Part shown: in pieces, positions 8,402-15,424 of the stretch
Layout: the number at the start of each line of letters is the position of its first letter
How positions within the stretch are numbered: position 1 is the first letter of the stretch
Source of the DNA: Oscillospiraceae bacterium
Lineage (GTDB): Bacteria; Bacillota; Clostridia; Oscillospirales; Oscillospiraceae
Direction of reading: 5' to 3'
DNA: 36,878 nt
NCBI GenBank assembly: GCA_020025295.1
Contig: JAHHSJ010000015.1
Coordinates: forward strand, 1 to 36,878
The notes under the pieces: generated by a model
Database searches by the model: none
Seen by the model: only the letters and a program-made list of their open reading frames with translations
What the model was told of the DNA's origin: nothing
Made by a program: the position numbers and the translations under genes

Positions 8402-8430
8402 AGCATAGCACAACCAAAAACGAAAGACAA
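8402..8430 (-). promoter_or_regulatory. Candidate deoR promoter with possible operator
   Basis: On the - strand, TTGTCT (complement of 8425-8430), a 17-base spacer, then TATGCT (complement of 8402-8407). The 8-mer TTGTGCTA (complement of 8406-8413) overlaps it and is also at the transporter promoter. No clear + strand promoter for the RuBisCO-like gene was found in the 110-base divergent gap. Confidence 0.4.
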
Positions 8431-8468
8431 GAGGTGTTCTCTTATTTCACTCTCAGGAGGTTATCCTT

Positions 8469-9614
8469 ATGAAGTTCAAAGGTTATTCGGATGAAGTTCT
8501 GCTCTCTCAGCTCCACGGCCGCTTCAGCGTTTCCTATGTGATTCACGCCGACGAAGCGACTGCTCTGGAGATGGCAAAGGCCGTTTGCGTCGAGCAGACG
8601 GTGGAATTCCCTGCCGCTCACATTGAGTGCGATGCCATCCACTCCGACATTATCGGTCGTTTGGAGTCGTTCGAGCCCTGCGAGGACGGATTCCGGGCAC
8701 TCATCAGCTACTCCGATCAGTGCGCCACCGAGGAATTCACCCAGTTCTTCAATGTGGTGTTTGGCAACTCCAGCCTGCTTCCCGGCATCACCGTGGAGCA
8801 CATCAACCTGTCCGAGCAGCTTCTGAAGTGGTTCCCCGGCCCCAAGTACGGCATCAAGGGTATGCGTGAGCGTCTGGGCGTCTATGACCGCCCCATCGCT
8901 TTCACCGCTCTGAAGCCTCAGGGTCTGCCCACCGAGGCACTGGCTGACGAGGCTTACAAGTGCGCTCTGGGCGGCGTGGACCTCATCAAGGATGACCACG
9001 GTCTGATGAACCAGACCTTCTCCACCTACAAAGACCGCGTCAAGGCCGTCTGCGAGGCCGTCCGTCAGGGCAATGAAGAGTCCGGTCACCACACCGGCTA
9101 TGTGCCCAACCTGAGCGGCAGCTTCGACACGATTATGGATCGCGTCCACTACGCAGAGGACTGCGGCGCCGCCGGCGTCATGTTGGCGCCCGGTCTGGTG
9201 GGCTACGACACCGTCCAGTATGTTTCCACCCATACCGAACTGCCCATCGTGGCACATCCCGCTATGGCCGGCTGCATTCTGGACAAGGGCAGTGGCGGAT
9301 TCGCCTGCGGCTGCACTCTGGGTCAGCTTCCCCGTCTGGTGGGTGCGGACATCACCGTGTTCCCCAACTTCGGCGGACGCTTCTCCCTCTCTCAGGCTCA
9401 GTGCCGTTCCATCGTGGATATGTGCACGGAAACGTGCGGCGATATGCCCACCATTTTCCCCTCTCCCGCAGGCGGCATGACCTTCGAAAAAATCGACATT
9501 ATGAAGGATTTCTACGGAACCGATGTTTCTCTGTTGATGGGCGGCGGTCTGTTCACTGTAACGCCCGATCTTCCCGGAAATTGCAAGAAATTCGTAGAAA
9601 TGCTTTCAAAATAA
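8469..9614 (+). CDS. RuBisCO-like protein (form IV), candidate 5-methylthioribulose-1-phosphate isomerase
   Basis: A 381-residue RuBisCO large-subunit homologue, shorter than true RuBisCO (about 470). Equivalents of active-site elements: TALKPQG with K149 (RuBisCO K175, the second Lys of that motif replaced by Gln), GGVDLIKDDHGL with K174 (carbamylated Lys 201), D176 (D203) and H177 in place of E204, AHPAM with H263 (H294), loop 6 region FPNFGGRF (299-305) lacking the catalytic Lys, SPAGG (332-336) and GGG (358-360). It should not fix CO2. The family is known to hold enolases (MtnW) and, in Rhodospirillum rubrum, a 5-methylthioribulose-1-phosphate isomerase; with mtnK and mtnA upstream the latter fits best (inference). 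AGGAGG at 8455-8460 sets the start. No encapsulation peptide is visible at either end. Confidence 0.9.
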   Translation: MKFKGYSDEVLLSQLHGRFSVSYVIHADEATALEMAKAVCVEQTVEFPAAHIECDAIHSDIIGRLESFEPCEDGFRALISYSDQCATEEFTQFFNVVFGNSSLLPGITVEHINLSEQLLKWFPGPKYGIKGMRERLGVYDRPIAFTALKPQGLPTEALADEAYKCALGGVDLIKDDHGLMNQTFSTYKDRVKAVCEAVRQGNEESGHHTGYVPNLSGSFDTIMDRVHYAEDCGAAGVMLAPGLVGYDTVQYVSTHTELPIVAHPAMAGCILDKGSGGFACGCTLGQLPRLVGADITVFPNFGGRFSLSQAQCRSIVDMCTETCGDMPTIFPSPAGGMTFEKIDIMKDFYGTDVSLLMGGGLFTVTPDLPGNCKKFVEMLSK

Positions 9615-9623
9615 TGATATAAT
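9595..9623 (+). promoter_or_regulatory. Possible internal promoter before the aldolase gene
   Basis: A perfect TATAAT at 9618-9623 with TAGAAA 17 bases upstream (9595-9600, 4 of 6), overlapping the end of the RuBisCO-like gene. It could give the encapsulated enzymes and shell genes extra expression. The sequence is AT-rich here, so it may be chance. Confidence 0.3.
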
Positions 9624-9661
9624 GACGAAACCACCATCTTCAAAGAATCGAGGTTGGAACA

Positions 9662-10498
9662 GTGGATTACAGAATCAGAGATGACTACCCCAGCGATTAC
9701 GAAGCAAAGAAAGCGATCCTGGAAGTCGGCCGCAGAATGTATGCCAAGAATTTCGTGGCATCCAACGACGGCAACATCAGCTGCAAAGTCAGCGACAACA
9801 CAGTTTGGTGCACTCCCACCGGCGTTTCCAAGGGCTATATGACCGATGAAATGCTGGTTCTGATGGACCTGGACGGCAATGTGCTCAAGGGCAGCTGCAA
9901 GCCTTCCAGCGAAATCAAAATGCACCTGCGGGTCTACAAGGAAAACCCCAAGGTGAAGGCGGTTGTGCACGCACATCCCCCCGCAGCTACCAGCTACGCC
10001 ATTGCCGGTCTGCCTTTGAACTCCGCCATTCTGACGGAGGCCGTCATGGGCATCGGTGAGATCCCCGTGGCTCCCTACGCCATGCCCGGCACGCAGGAAG
10101 TGCCCGACTCCATCGCTCCCTTCGTCAACACCCACAACGGCTGCCTGCTGGCAAACCACGGCGCACTGACTTGGGGCAACGATGTGATGGAAGCTTGGAT
10201 GCGCATGGAATCCATTGAATACTACGCTCTGGTCAGCATGTACACCCGCGGCCTGATCGGTCAGGCCAACGAGCTGACCTGCGCTCAGGTGGATCGCCTG
10301 ATTGAGCGCCGCACGAACAGCGGCATCACCACCGGCGGTCGTCCTCACTGCCGTTCCTGCGAAGAAGCAGCCGGCACCTGCACCACCTGCGGCACTCCTG
10401 CTCCCGAAGCAGCTCCCGCCGCCAACAGCACCCAGTCTGACATCGACCAGGTGGTTCAGATCGTGCAGAACATCCTCTCTTCTCAGCGTTTTAACTGA
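9662..10498 (+). CDS. Class II (zinc) ketose-1-phosphate aldolase with C-terminal encapsulation peptide
   Basis: A 278-residue class II aldolase of the FucA/RhaD/AraD family. E84 (PSSEIKMH), H103 and H105 (VVHAHPP) and H166 (LLANHGAL) match the catalytic Glu and the three zinc ligands of fuculose-1-phosphate aldolase. It should cleave a ketose-1-phosphate to DHAP and an aldehyde: acetaldehyde from 5-deoxyribulose-1-phosphate, or methylthioacetaldehyde from the methylthio analogue. The usual domain ends near residue 216. It is followed by a Cys-rich stretch (C230, C233, C240, C243), an Ala/Pro linker, and a terminal amphipathic helix (259-278, SDIDQVVQIVQNIL) typical of BMC encapsulation peptides. 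The start is GTG at 9662 with GAGG about 8 bases upstream. The PduL gene follows about 50 bases later. Confidence 0.92.
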   Translation: MDYRIRDDYPSDYEAKKAILEVGRRMYAKNFVASNDGNISCKVSDNTVWCTPTGVSKGYMTDEMLVLMDLDGNVLKGSCKPSSEIKMHLRVYKENPKVKAVVHAHPPAATSYAIAGLPLNSAILTEAVMGIGEIPVAPYAMPGTQEVPDSIAPFVNTHNGCLLANHGALTWGNDVMEAWMRMESIEYYALVSMYTRGLIGQANELTCAQVDRLIERRTNSGITTGGRPHCRSCEEAAGTCTTCGTPAPEAAPAANSTQSDIDQVVQIVQNILSSQRFN

Positions 10499-10547
10499 GA
10501 ACTGATTCGGATGCTGCACTCCCCACAGAAAGTTGGTGATCCATAGA

Positions 10548-11471
10548 TTGGCACTTGATACAACTACTATCCGCAACTGCGTTTTGACCGTACTCGCTCA
10601 GCAGGGCAGCAAATATGTCCCCGTTGGCATCTCTGCCCGCCATGTTCATCTGAGCAAGGCGGACATCGAGCGGCTCTTCGGGCCCGGCTATCAGCTGACC
10701 CCCCTTAAACCGCTGGCTCAGCCCGGTCAGTTCGCAGCTAAAGAGCAGGTGACTTTGGTGGGTCCCAAGGGCACGATTGAAAAGGTACGCGTTCTGGGTC
10801 CCGCCCGTGGCGATACTCAGGTCGAGGTTGCCTTTACCGATGCTATGCGTCTGGGCGTGAAAAACTGCCCCGTCCGTATGTCCGGTCATCTGGATGGCAC
10901 ACCCGGGCTCCGCTTAGCCGGTCCCGCCGGAGAGATTGCCATTGACCACGGTTTGATCGTCGCAGAACGGCACCTGCATCTCAGTGAGGCTCAGGCCCTC
11001 GCCTACGGCGTGAAAAACGGAGATTCCGTTTCCGTCTTGGTGGAAGGCCCCCGTCCCGTCACCCTCAACGGCGTCATCTGCCGTGTCGGTCCCGGACATG
11101 AGCTGGAGATGCACATCGACACCGATGAGGCAAACGCCTGCTGCCTGACCAACGGCGCTCTGGTCCAGATGCTCCTGCCCAGCCAGACCCCGATTGTCCC
11201 CCAGCCCTGCTGCACTCCCGTTCGTGCTCCGGTAACACCTCCGGCTCCGGCACCTGCGCCGACACCGGCACCTACCCCCGCCCCCGTGGCTGCTGCTCCT
11301 GCGGCAGATCCGGTCCCGGCGGAAGATCCGCTGGATCTGGTCACTGAACGGGACATCAATGACGCATTCCGGGACAACCATTCCTGCGTCTATTGTGAGA
11401 AAAAAGCCCTGATTACCCCTGCCGCCGCAGACCGTGCCGCAGAAACGGGAATCAAAATCGTTCGCGTCTGA
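10548..11471 (+). CDS. pduL: PduL-type phosphotransacylase with C-terminal CxxC microdomain
   Basis: About 307 residues. PduL is the BMC phosphotransacylase, converting acyl-CoA to acyl-phosphate and recycling CoA in the lumen. The two-barrel core shows its zinc-site motifs ISARHVHL, AERHLHLSE and LEMHIDTDEAN. The N-terminal helix (TTTIRNCVLTVLAQQG) looks like an encapsulation peptide. After the core come PQPCC, a Pro/Ala linker, and an extra 46-residue module containing SCVYCEKK and ITPAAADRAAETGI; this resembles the short ITP-AA modules appended to other BMC proteins. There is no ATG: I favour TTG 10548 because GGTGATCC just upstream (10535-10542) is complementary to the 16S rRNA 3' end; TTG 10533 or GTG 10536 would be alternatives. 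The BMC-P gene starts 14 bases after its stop. Confidence 0.9.
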   Translation: MALDTTTIRNCVLTVLAQQGSKYVPVGISARHVHLSKADIERLFGPGYQLTPLKPLAQPGQFAAKEQVTLVGPKGTIEKVRVLGPARGDTQVEVAFTDAMRLGVKNCPVRMSGHLDGTPGLRLAGPAGEIAIDHGLIVAERHLHLSEAQALAYGVKNGDSVSVLVEGPRPVTLNGVICRVGPGHELEMHIDTDEANACCLTNGALVQMLLPSQTPIVPQPCCTPVRAPVTPPAPAPAPTPAPTPAPVAAAPAADPVPAEDPLDLVTERDINDAFRDNHSCVYCEKKALITPAAADRAAETGIKIVRV

Positions 11472-11484
11472 GGAGGTGTGAGCC

Positions 11485-11793
11485 ATGCAAATTGCACGAG
11501 TGGTGGGCAATGTCGTCAGCACCAGCAAGTCCGAGAAGCTTCAAGGACTGAAGATGCTGCTGGTCAAGCCCATTGATCTGGAAACCTTTCAGGAAAAGGG
11601 CAATGTCATCGTCGCATTCGACACCGTGGGTGCCGGCGAAGGTGAAGTGGTAATGCTCGTTTCCGGTTCGTCCTCCCGTCAGACCGCACTGACTGAAAAC
11701 AGACCTTCTGACACGGCTATTATCGCAATTATTGATTACATTGATTTGAACAATAAGCGCATTTTCAGCAAGGAAAAAGACCACAAAAACTAA
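11485..11793 (+). CDS. BMC-P pentameric vertex shell protein 1 (EutN/CcmL family)
   Basis: A 102-residue EutN/CcmL-type protein; pentamers of this family cap the vertices of microcompartment shells. The start IARVVGNVVST is the conserved first strand, GLKMLLVKPID the second, and GAGEGEVVMLVSGSSSRQ the conserved Gly-rich turn near the pore, ending with IIAIIDYID. It has a longer, charged C-terminal tail (NNKRIFSKEKDHKN) than the other two copies in this locus. AGGAGG at 11471-11476 lies 8 bases before the ATG. It sits between pduL and the aldehyde dehydrogenase gene, which confirms that this is a shell-enclosed pathway. Confidence 0.94.
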   Translation: MQIARVVGNVVSTSKSEKLQGLKMLLVKPIDLETFQEKGNVIVAFDTVGAGEGEVVMLVSGSSSRQTALTENRPSDTAIIAIIDYIDLNNKRIFSKEKDHKN

Positions 11794-11810
11794 AAGAAGG
11801 TGATTAACGA

Positions 11811-13220
11811 ATGCTTTCCAAAGAGCAGATCGAGCAGATCGTTCAGATGACGATTGCTCAGATGAACGGTAAAACGCCTGCCGCAGTTCCCTCCCCCAGC
11901 GGAAACGGCTGGATGTTTGACCGTGCCGAGGATTGTGTCGACGCCGCCATTGCCGCCCAGAAGAAACTGATTGCCATGTCCATGGCAGATCGGGAAAAGC
12001 TGATTGTTGCGATGCGTCAGGCTGCCCGTGACAATGCAGAGCATTTGGCCCGCATGGCTCACGAGGAGACCGGCTACGGCAACGTCCCCGACAAAATCGC
12101 TAAGATCATGCTGGTGGCGGACAAAACCCCCGGTACCGAGGACATCGTTCCCCGTGTCTTTACCGGCGACCACGGCATGACTCTGGTGGAGCAGGCACCC
12201 TTCGGCGCGATTGGTTCCATCACTCCCTCCACCAACCCTCCCGGAACGGTCGTTAACAACTCCATCAGCATGATTGCCGCTGGCAACGCTGTGGTGTATA
12301 ACCCCCACCCCTCCGCAACCAAGAGTTCTCAGGAAGCCATGCGTATCCTGAACGAGGCCATCGTGGCGGCCGGCGGACCCATGGGTCTGATTTGCTGCCC
12401 TACCAAGCCCAACATGGAGACCAGCAAGGTGATTATGAATCACCCCAAGATCAAGCTTCTGAGCGTCACCGGCGGCGAGGCCGTTGTGGGCGTGGCCATG
12501 AAGACCGGCAAGAAGTGCATTGCCGCCGGTCCCGGCAACCCCCCTGTAATCGTGGATGAGACCGCTCTCATCCCCAAGGCCGGCAAGGACATCGTGTTCG
12601 GCGCCAGCTTTGACAACAATGTTCTCTGCGTGGCGGAAAAGGAAGTCTTCTGCGTCAACTCTGTGTTTGACCAGCTGCTTTCCGAAATGCAGAAGAACGG
12701 CGCATGGCTGATCCACGGCGACGACATCGACAAGATCGTCAACACCGTGCTGATTCAAAAGGATGGCCGCTATGTCATCAACCGCAAGTTTGTGGGACAT
12801 GACGCCACCTACATCATGGACGCTTCCGGCGTATCCTACTCCGGCAAGCCCCGTCTGGTCATCGCCGAAGTTCCCTTTACCCATCCCTTTGTTCAGGTTG
12901 AGATGCTGATGCCCGTTCTGGGCTGCGTCCGCTGCCAGTGCGTGGATCAGGCTATTGACTGGGCCGTTCAGGCCGAGCATGGCAACTGGCACTCCGCCAT
13001 GATGCACTCCACCAACTATCTGAACATGACCAAGGCTGCTAAGGCGCTGAACACCACCATCTTTGTGAAAAATGGTCCCTCCACCGCCGGTGTCGGCTTT
13101 GAAGGTGAAGGCTATGCAACATTGACCATTGCCACTCCCACCGGTGAAGGCCTGACCTCTGCCCGCAGCTTTACCCGTGCTCGTCGCTGCGTGCTGGAGG
13201 ATGGCTTCCGTATCATTTAA
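11811..13220 (+). CDS. CoA-acylating aldehyde dehydrogenase (PduP/EutE family) with N-terminal encapsulation peptide
   Basis: A 469-residue enzyme that oxidises an aldehyde to its acyl-CoA with NAD+ and CoA inside the microcompartment. The nucleophile is C273 in NNVLCVAEKE; the cofactor-binding region has ITPSTNPPGTVVNNS and AAGNAVVYNPHPSA. The first 20 residues (KEQIEQIVQMTIAQMNG) form an amphipathic helix, followed by a Pro/Ser linker, which is the classic encapsulation peptide of PduP. That peptide resembles the aldolase C-terminal helix, consistent with co-packaging. AGAAGG lies before the ATG. The likely substrate is the aldolase product, acetaldehyde or methylthioacetaldehyde (inference); the acyl-CoA then goes to PduL. 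The long open frame on the opposite strand here is a codon-bias shadow. Confidence 0.95.
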   Translation: MLSKEQIEQIVQMTIAQMNGKTPAAVPSPSGNGWMFDRAEDCVDAAIAAQKKLIAMSMADREKLIVAMRQAARDNAEHLARMAHEETGYGNVPDKIAKIMLVADKTPGTEDIVPRVFTGDHGMTLVEQAPFGAIGSITPSTNPPGTVVNNSISMIAAGNAVVYNPHPSATKSSQEAMRILNEAIVAAGGPMGLICCPTKPNMETSKVIMNHPKIKLLSVTGGEAVVGVAMKTGKKCIAAGPGNPPVIVDETALIPKAGKDIVFGASFDNNVLCVAEKEVFCVNSVFDQLLSEMQKNGAWLIHGDDIDKIVNTVLIQKDGRYVINRKFVGHDATYIMDASGVSYSGKPRLVIAEVPFTHPFVQVEMLMPVLGCVRCQCVDQAIDWAVQAEHGNWHSAMMHSTNYLNMTKAAKALNTTIFVKNGPSTAGVGFEGEGYATLTIATPTGEGLTSARSFTRARRCVLEDGFRII

Positions 13221-13226
13221 TTGCCT

Positions 13227-14525
13227 ATGGGACTGATTGAACAGATTTTTGACGCCGGCGTTGTTGGTGCCGGCGGCGCCGGATTCCCTACGGACCGCAA
13301 GCTGAACTGCAAAGCAGAAATCTTCATCGTCAACGGCATCGAGTGTGAGCCTCTGCTCCGAGTCGACCGCCGTACCATGGAAACCCATGCGGATGAGATC
13401 GTCCGCACCGTTCGCGCGATTCGGGATCACCTCGGCGCAAAGCGCGCAGTGATCGCGCTGAAAAAGCATTATCATGACGCAGTTGCCGCTCTGACCGCCG
13501 CTACCAAGGGCACCAAGGTGGAGCTTTACCTCTCCGATTCCTTCTACCCCGCCGGCGACGAGCAGAACTTGGTTCACTGCGTGACCGGCCGCACCGTTCC
13601 CACCGGCGGCATCCCTCTGGATGTGGGCTGCGTGGTGAGCAATGTGGGCACGGTAGTCAACATCGCACACGCCATGCAGGGCATTCCTGTCACGGATAAG
13701 ATGGTCACCGTGGGCGGCTCCGTCGCGCATCCCGTCACCGTGACCTGCCCCATCGGCACTCCGCTGCGTCAGCTTCTGGATGCAGCCGGCGGCGCCATCG
13801 GCGACTGCACCTTCATTGTGGGCGGTCCTCTCATGGGCAAGCTCACCGATGACCTTAACCAGCCGGTCACCAAGACCACCGGCGGTCTGCTGGCCATCCC
13901 CCGGAATCATCCTCTGGTGGCGAAAAAATCCACCTCTCCCCGGGATGCGGTCATCGCCAGAGCGGCCTGCAGTCAGTGCTCTATGTGCACCCAGCTGTGT
14001 CCCCGCAATGCCATGGGTCTGAATGTGCAGCCCCATCTGGCCATGCGTGCTCTTGCCAGCGGCAACCCCACGTTGCTGGGTGATGTCAACGGCATCTTCT
14101 CCTGCTGCGACTGCGGTCTTTGCACCTACTTCGCCTGCAACTTCGGCTTGAAGCCCAGTCAGGCCATGCAGAAGGCAAAGGCACAGCTGATTCAGCAGGG
14201 TATCAAGCCTCGCAAGGAAGTCAAGTACGATTCCGATTCCGGCATCGACAACAAGCGCCTGCCTACCAGCCGCCTGCTGCTCCGTCTGGATCTGAAGCAG
14301 TATGATGTGGACGCCCCCATGGGTCCCACCTTGACCTGCGATGATGTGCGTATCCCCCTGCGGATGCACATCGGCGGCCCCGATTCTCCTCTGGTCTCCG
14401 TCGGTCAGAGTGTCAAGCGCGGTCAGCTGATCGCTTCCCCCCAAGGCATGGGTGCCAACATCCACGCCTCCATCGACGGCACCGTCACCGAGGTGAACGG
14501 CGAATTCATTGAGATAAGGAAGTGA
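13227..14525 (+). CDS. PduS/RnfC-like Fe-S flavoprotein (NADH-oxidising electron carrier of the BMC)
   Basis: A 432-residue PduS-family protein. The N-terminal nucleotide/flavin part begins with GVVGAGGAGFPT (11-22), like RnfC and complex I 51-kDa subunits. An SLBB-type region follows, then two Fe-S motifs, CSQCSMCTQLCP and CCDCGLCTYFAC, and a C-terminal sandwich domain (residues about 345-432). In the Pdu system PduS was described as a cobalamin reductase; similar proteins occur in B12-independent BMC loci, where regenerating NAD+ from NADH is the likelier role. No B12-dependent enzyme is encoded here. The start is ATG 13227, 6 bases after the aldehyde dehydrogenase stop; an in-frame TTG at 13221 touches that stop. 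The next gene is a PduT-like shell protein, its expected electron partner. Confidence 0.92.
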   Translation: MGLIEQIFDAGVVGAGGAGFPTDRKLNCKAEIFIVNGIECEPLLRVDRRTMETHADEIVRTVRAIRDHLGAKRAVIALKKHYHDAVAALTAATKGTKVELYLSDSFYPAGDEQNLVHCVTGRTVPTGGIPLDVGCVVSNVGTVVNIAHAMQGIPVTDKMVTVGGSVAHPVTVTCPIGTPLRQLLDAAGGAIGDCTFIVGGPLMGKLTDDLNQPVTKTTGGLLAIPRNHPLVAKKSTSPRDAVIARAACSQCSMCTQLCPRNAMGLNVQPHLAMRALASGNPTLLGDVNGIFSCCDCGLCTYFACNFGLKPSQAMQKAKAQLIQQGIKPRKEVKYDSDSGIDNKRLPTSRLLLRLDLKQYDVDAPMGPTLTCDDVRIPLRMHIGGPDSPLVSVGQSVKRGQLIASPQGMGANIHASIDGTVTEVNGEFIEIRK

Positions 14526-14529
14526 AGCT

Positions 14530-15075
14530 ATGGGTGCCATCGGTATGAATGAAGTTATGAGCATCCCCACCGGCATCCTGGCTTGCGATGCCATGCTGAA
14601 GGCTGCTGATGTAACTCTGGTCAGCGCAGGCTGTGTCTGTGCCGGCAAGTACTACATCGTGGTTTCCGGTGATGTGGCTGCCGTTCGCTCCGCTGTGGAA
14701 GCGGGTGCCGAAGTGGCAGAAAGCCTGCTCATTGACAGCCTGATTATCCCCAATGTGGATCCTCAGGTCGCCCCCGCCATCTCCGCCTGCACCGCAGTGG
14801 ATCGGCTGAACGCGCTGGGCATCATGGAGACCTATTCTCTCTGTGCCGCCGTCAACGCTGCAGATGCCGCCGCCAAGGCTGCAGATGTGGATCTGCTGGA
14901 GGTTCGTCTGGGTCGTGGCCTGGGCGGTAAGTCCTTCATCCTGCTCACCGGCGAAGTCGCCGCTGTGAACGCCGCTATCAGCGCCGCTGAGAGTCTGGAA
15001 GAGACTCAGGGCCTGATGGCAAAAAGTGCTGTAATCCCCTCGCCTCATCCCGATATGCTGAAGGCGATTGGATAA
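14530..15075 (+). CDS. pduT: BMC-T shell protein with Fe-S site (PduT family)
   Basis: A 181-residue protein with two BMC domains in tandem (about 1-90 and 91-181); trimers of it occupy a hexamer position in the shell facet. It follows PduT throughout: the first domain has CVCAGKYYIVVSGD, placing C37 where PduT Cys38 sits and where three subunits hold one [4Fe-4S] cluster at the trimer axis. The second domain has LGIMETYS, RLGRGLGGKSFILLTGEVAAV and VIPSPHPDM. Its start overlaps the Shine-Dalgarno-like AAGGAAG near the pduS stop, 4 bases away. Role: shell tile and probable electron conduit between lumenal PduS and the cytoplasm (known for PduT by structure and proposal, inferred here). Confidence 0.94.
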   Translation: MGAIGMNEVMSIPTGILACDAMLKAADVTLVSAGCVCAGKYYIVVSGDVAAVRSAVEAGAEVAESLLIDSLIIPNVDPQVAPAISACTAVDRLNALGIMETYSLCAAVNAADAAAKAADVDLLEVRLGRGLGGKSFILLTGEVAAVNAAISAAESLEETQGLMAKSAVIPSPHPDMLKAIG

Positions 15076-15133
15076 ATCATCCCACCGGGAAAACTCAAAC
15101 CAAAGAATCTATATTTATACGGAGGTTTTTAAC

Positions 15134-15421
15134 ATGAAAGAAGCATTGGGTATGATCGAAACTCGCGGTCTGATCGGCGCCATCGAGGCTGCTGATGCTA
15201 TGGTTAAGGCTGCAAATGTTCATCTGATCGGCAAGTCTCAGATCGGTTCCGGTCTGGTCACCGTTATGGTCCGTGGCGATGTGGGCGCTGTCAAGGCTGC
15301 CGTCGACGCCGGTGCCGCTGCCGCTAAGCGCGTTGGCGAGCTGTACGGTGTCCATGTGATTCCTCGTCCCCATTCCGATGTGGAGTCCATCCTGCCCTCC
15401 ATGGATCGCGTCGAGGAATAA
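15134..15421 (+). CDS. BMC-H hexameric shell protein (PduA/PduJ type)
   Basis: A 95-residue single-domain BMC protein; hexamers tile the shell facets. It is close to canonical PduA/PduJ, with ALGMIETRGLIGAIEAADAM, the pore loop KSQIGSGLVTV, RGDVGAVKAAVDAGAAAA and HVIPRPHSDVE. The pore sequence GSG is the polar type associated with passage of small polar metabolites. GGAGG at 15121-15125 lies 8 bases before ATG 15134, which I prefer to a longer upstream frame lacking a start signal. It is the only BMC-H gene in the window, so it is presumably the main shell component. Confidence 0.96.
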   Translation: MKEALGMIETRGLIGAIEAADAMVKAANVHLIGKSQIGSGLVTVMVRGDVGAVKAAVDAGAAAAKRVGELYGVHVIPRPHSDVESILPSMDRVEE

Positions 15422-15424
15422 TCT

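Noticed and set aside
10511..10546. A tiny ATG frame (11 codons plus stop) between aldolase and pduL as a leader peptide
   Set aside because: No convincing ribosome-binding site and no biased residues. It ends next to the TTG start of pduL, so re-initiation is imaginable, but there is nothing to support it.
11790..14648. A 952-residue open frame on the - strand opposite the aldehyde dehydrogenase and pduS genes
   Set aside because: It is the codon-bias shadow of two clear + strand genes: low complexity, His/Gly/Asp rich, no family motif, no Shine-Dalgarno site, and it spans the boundary of two genes.
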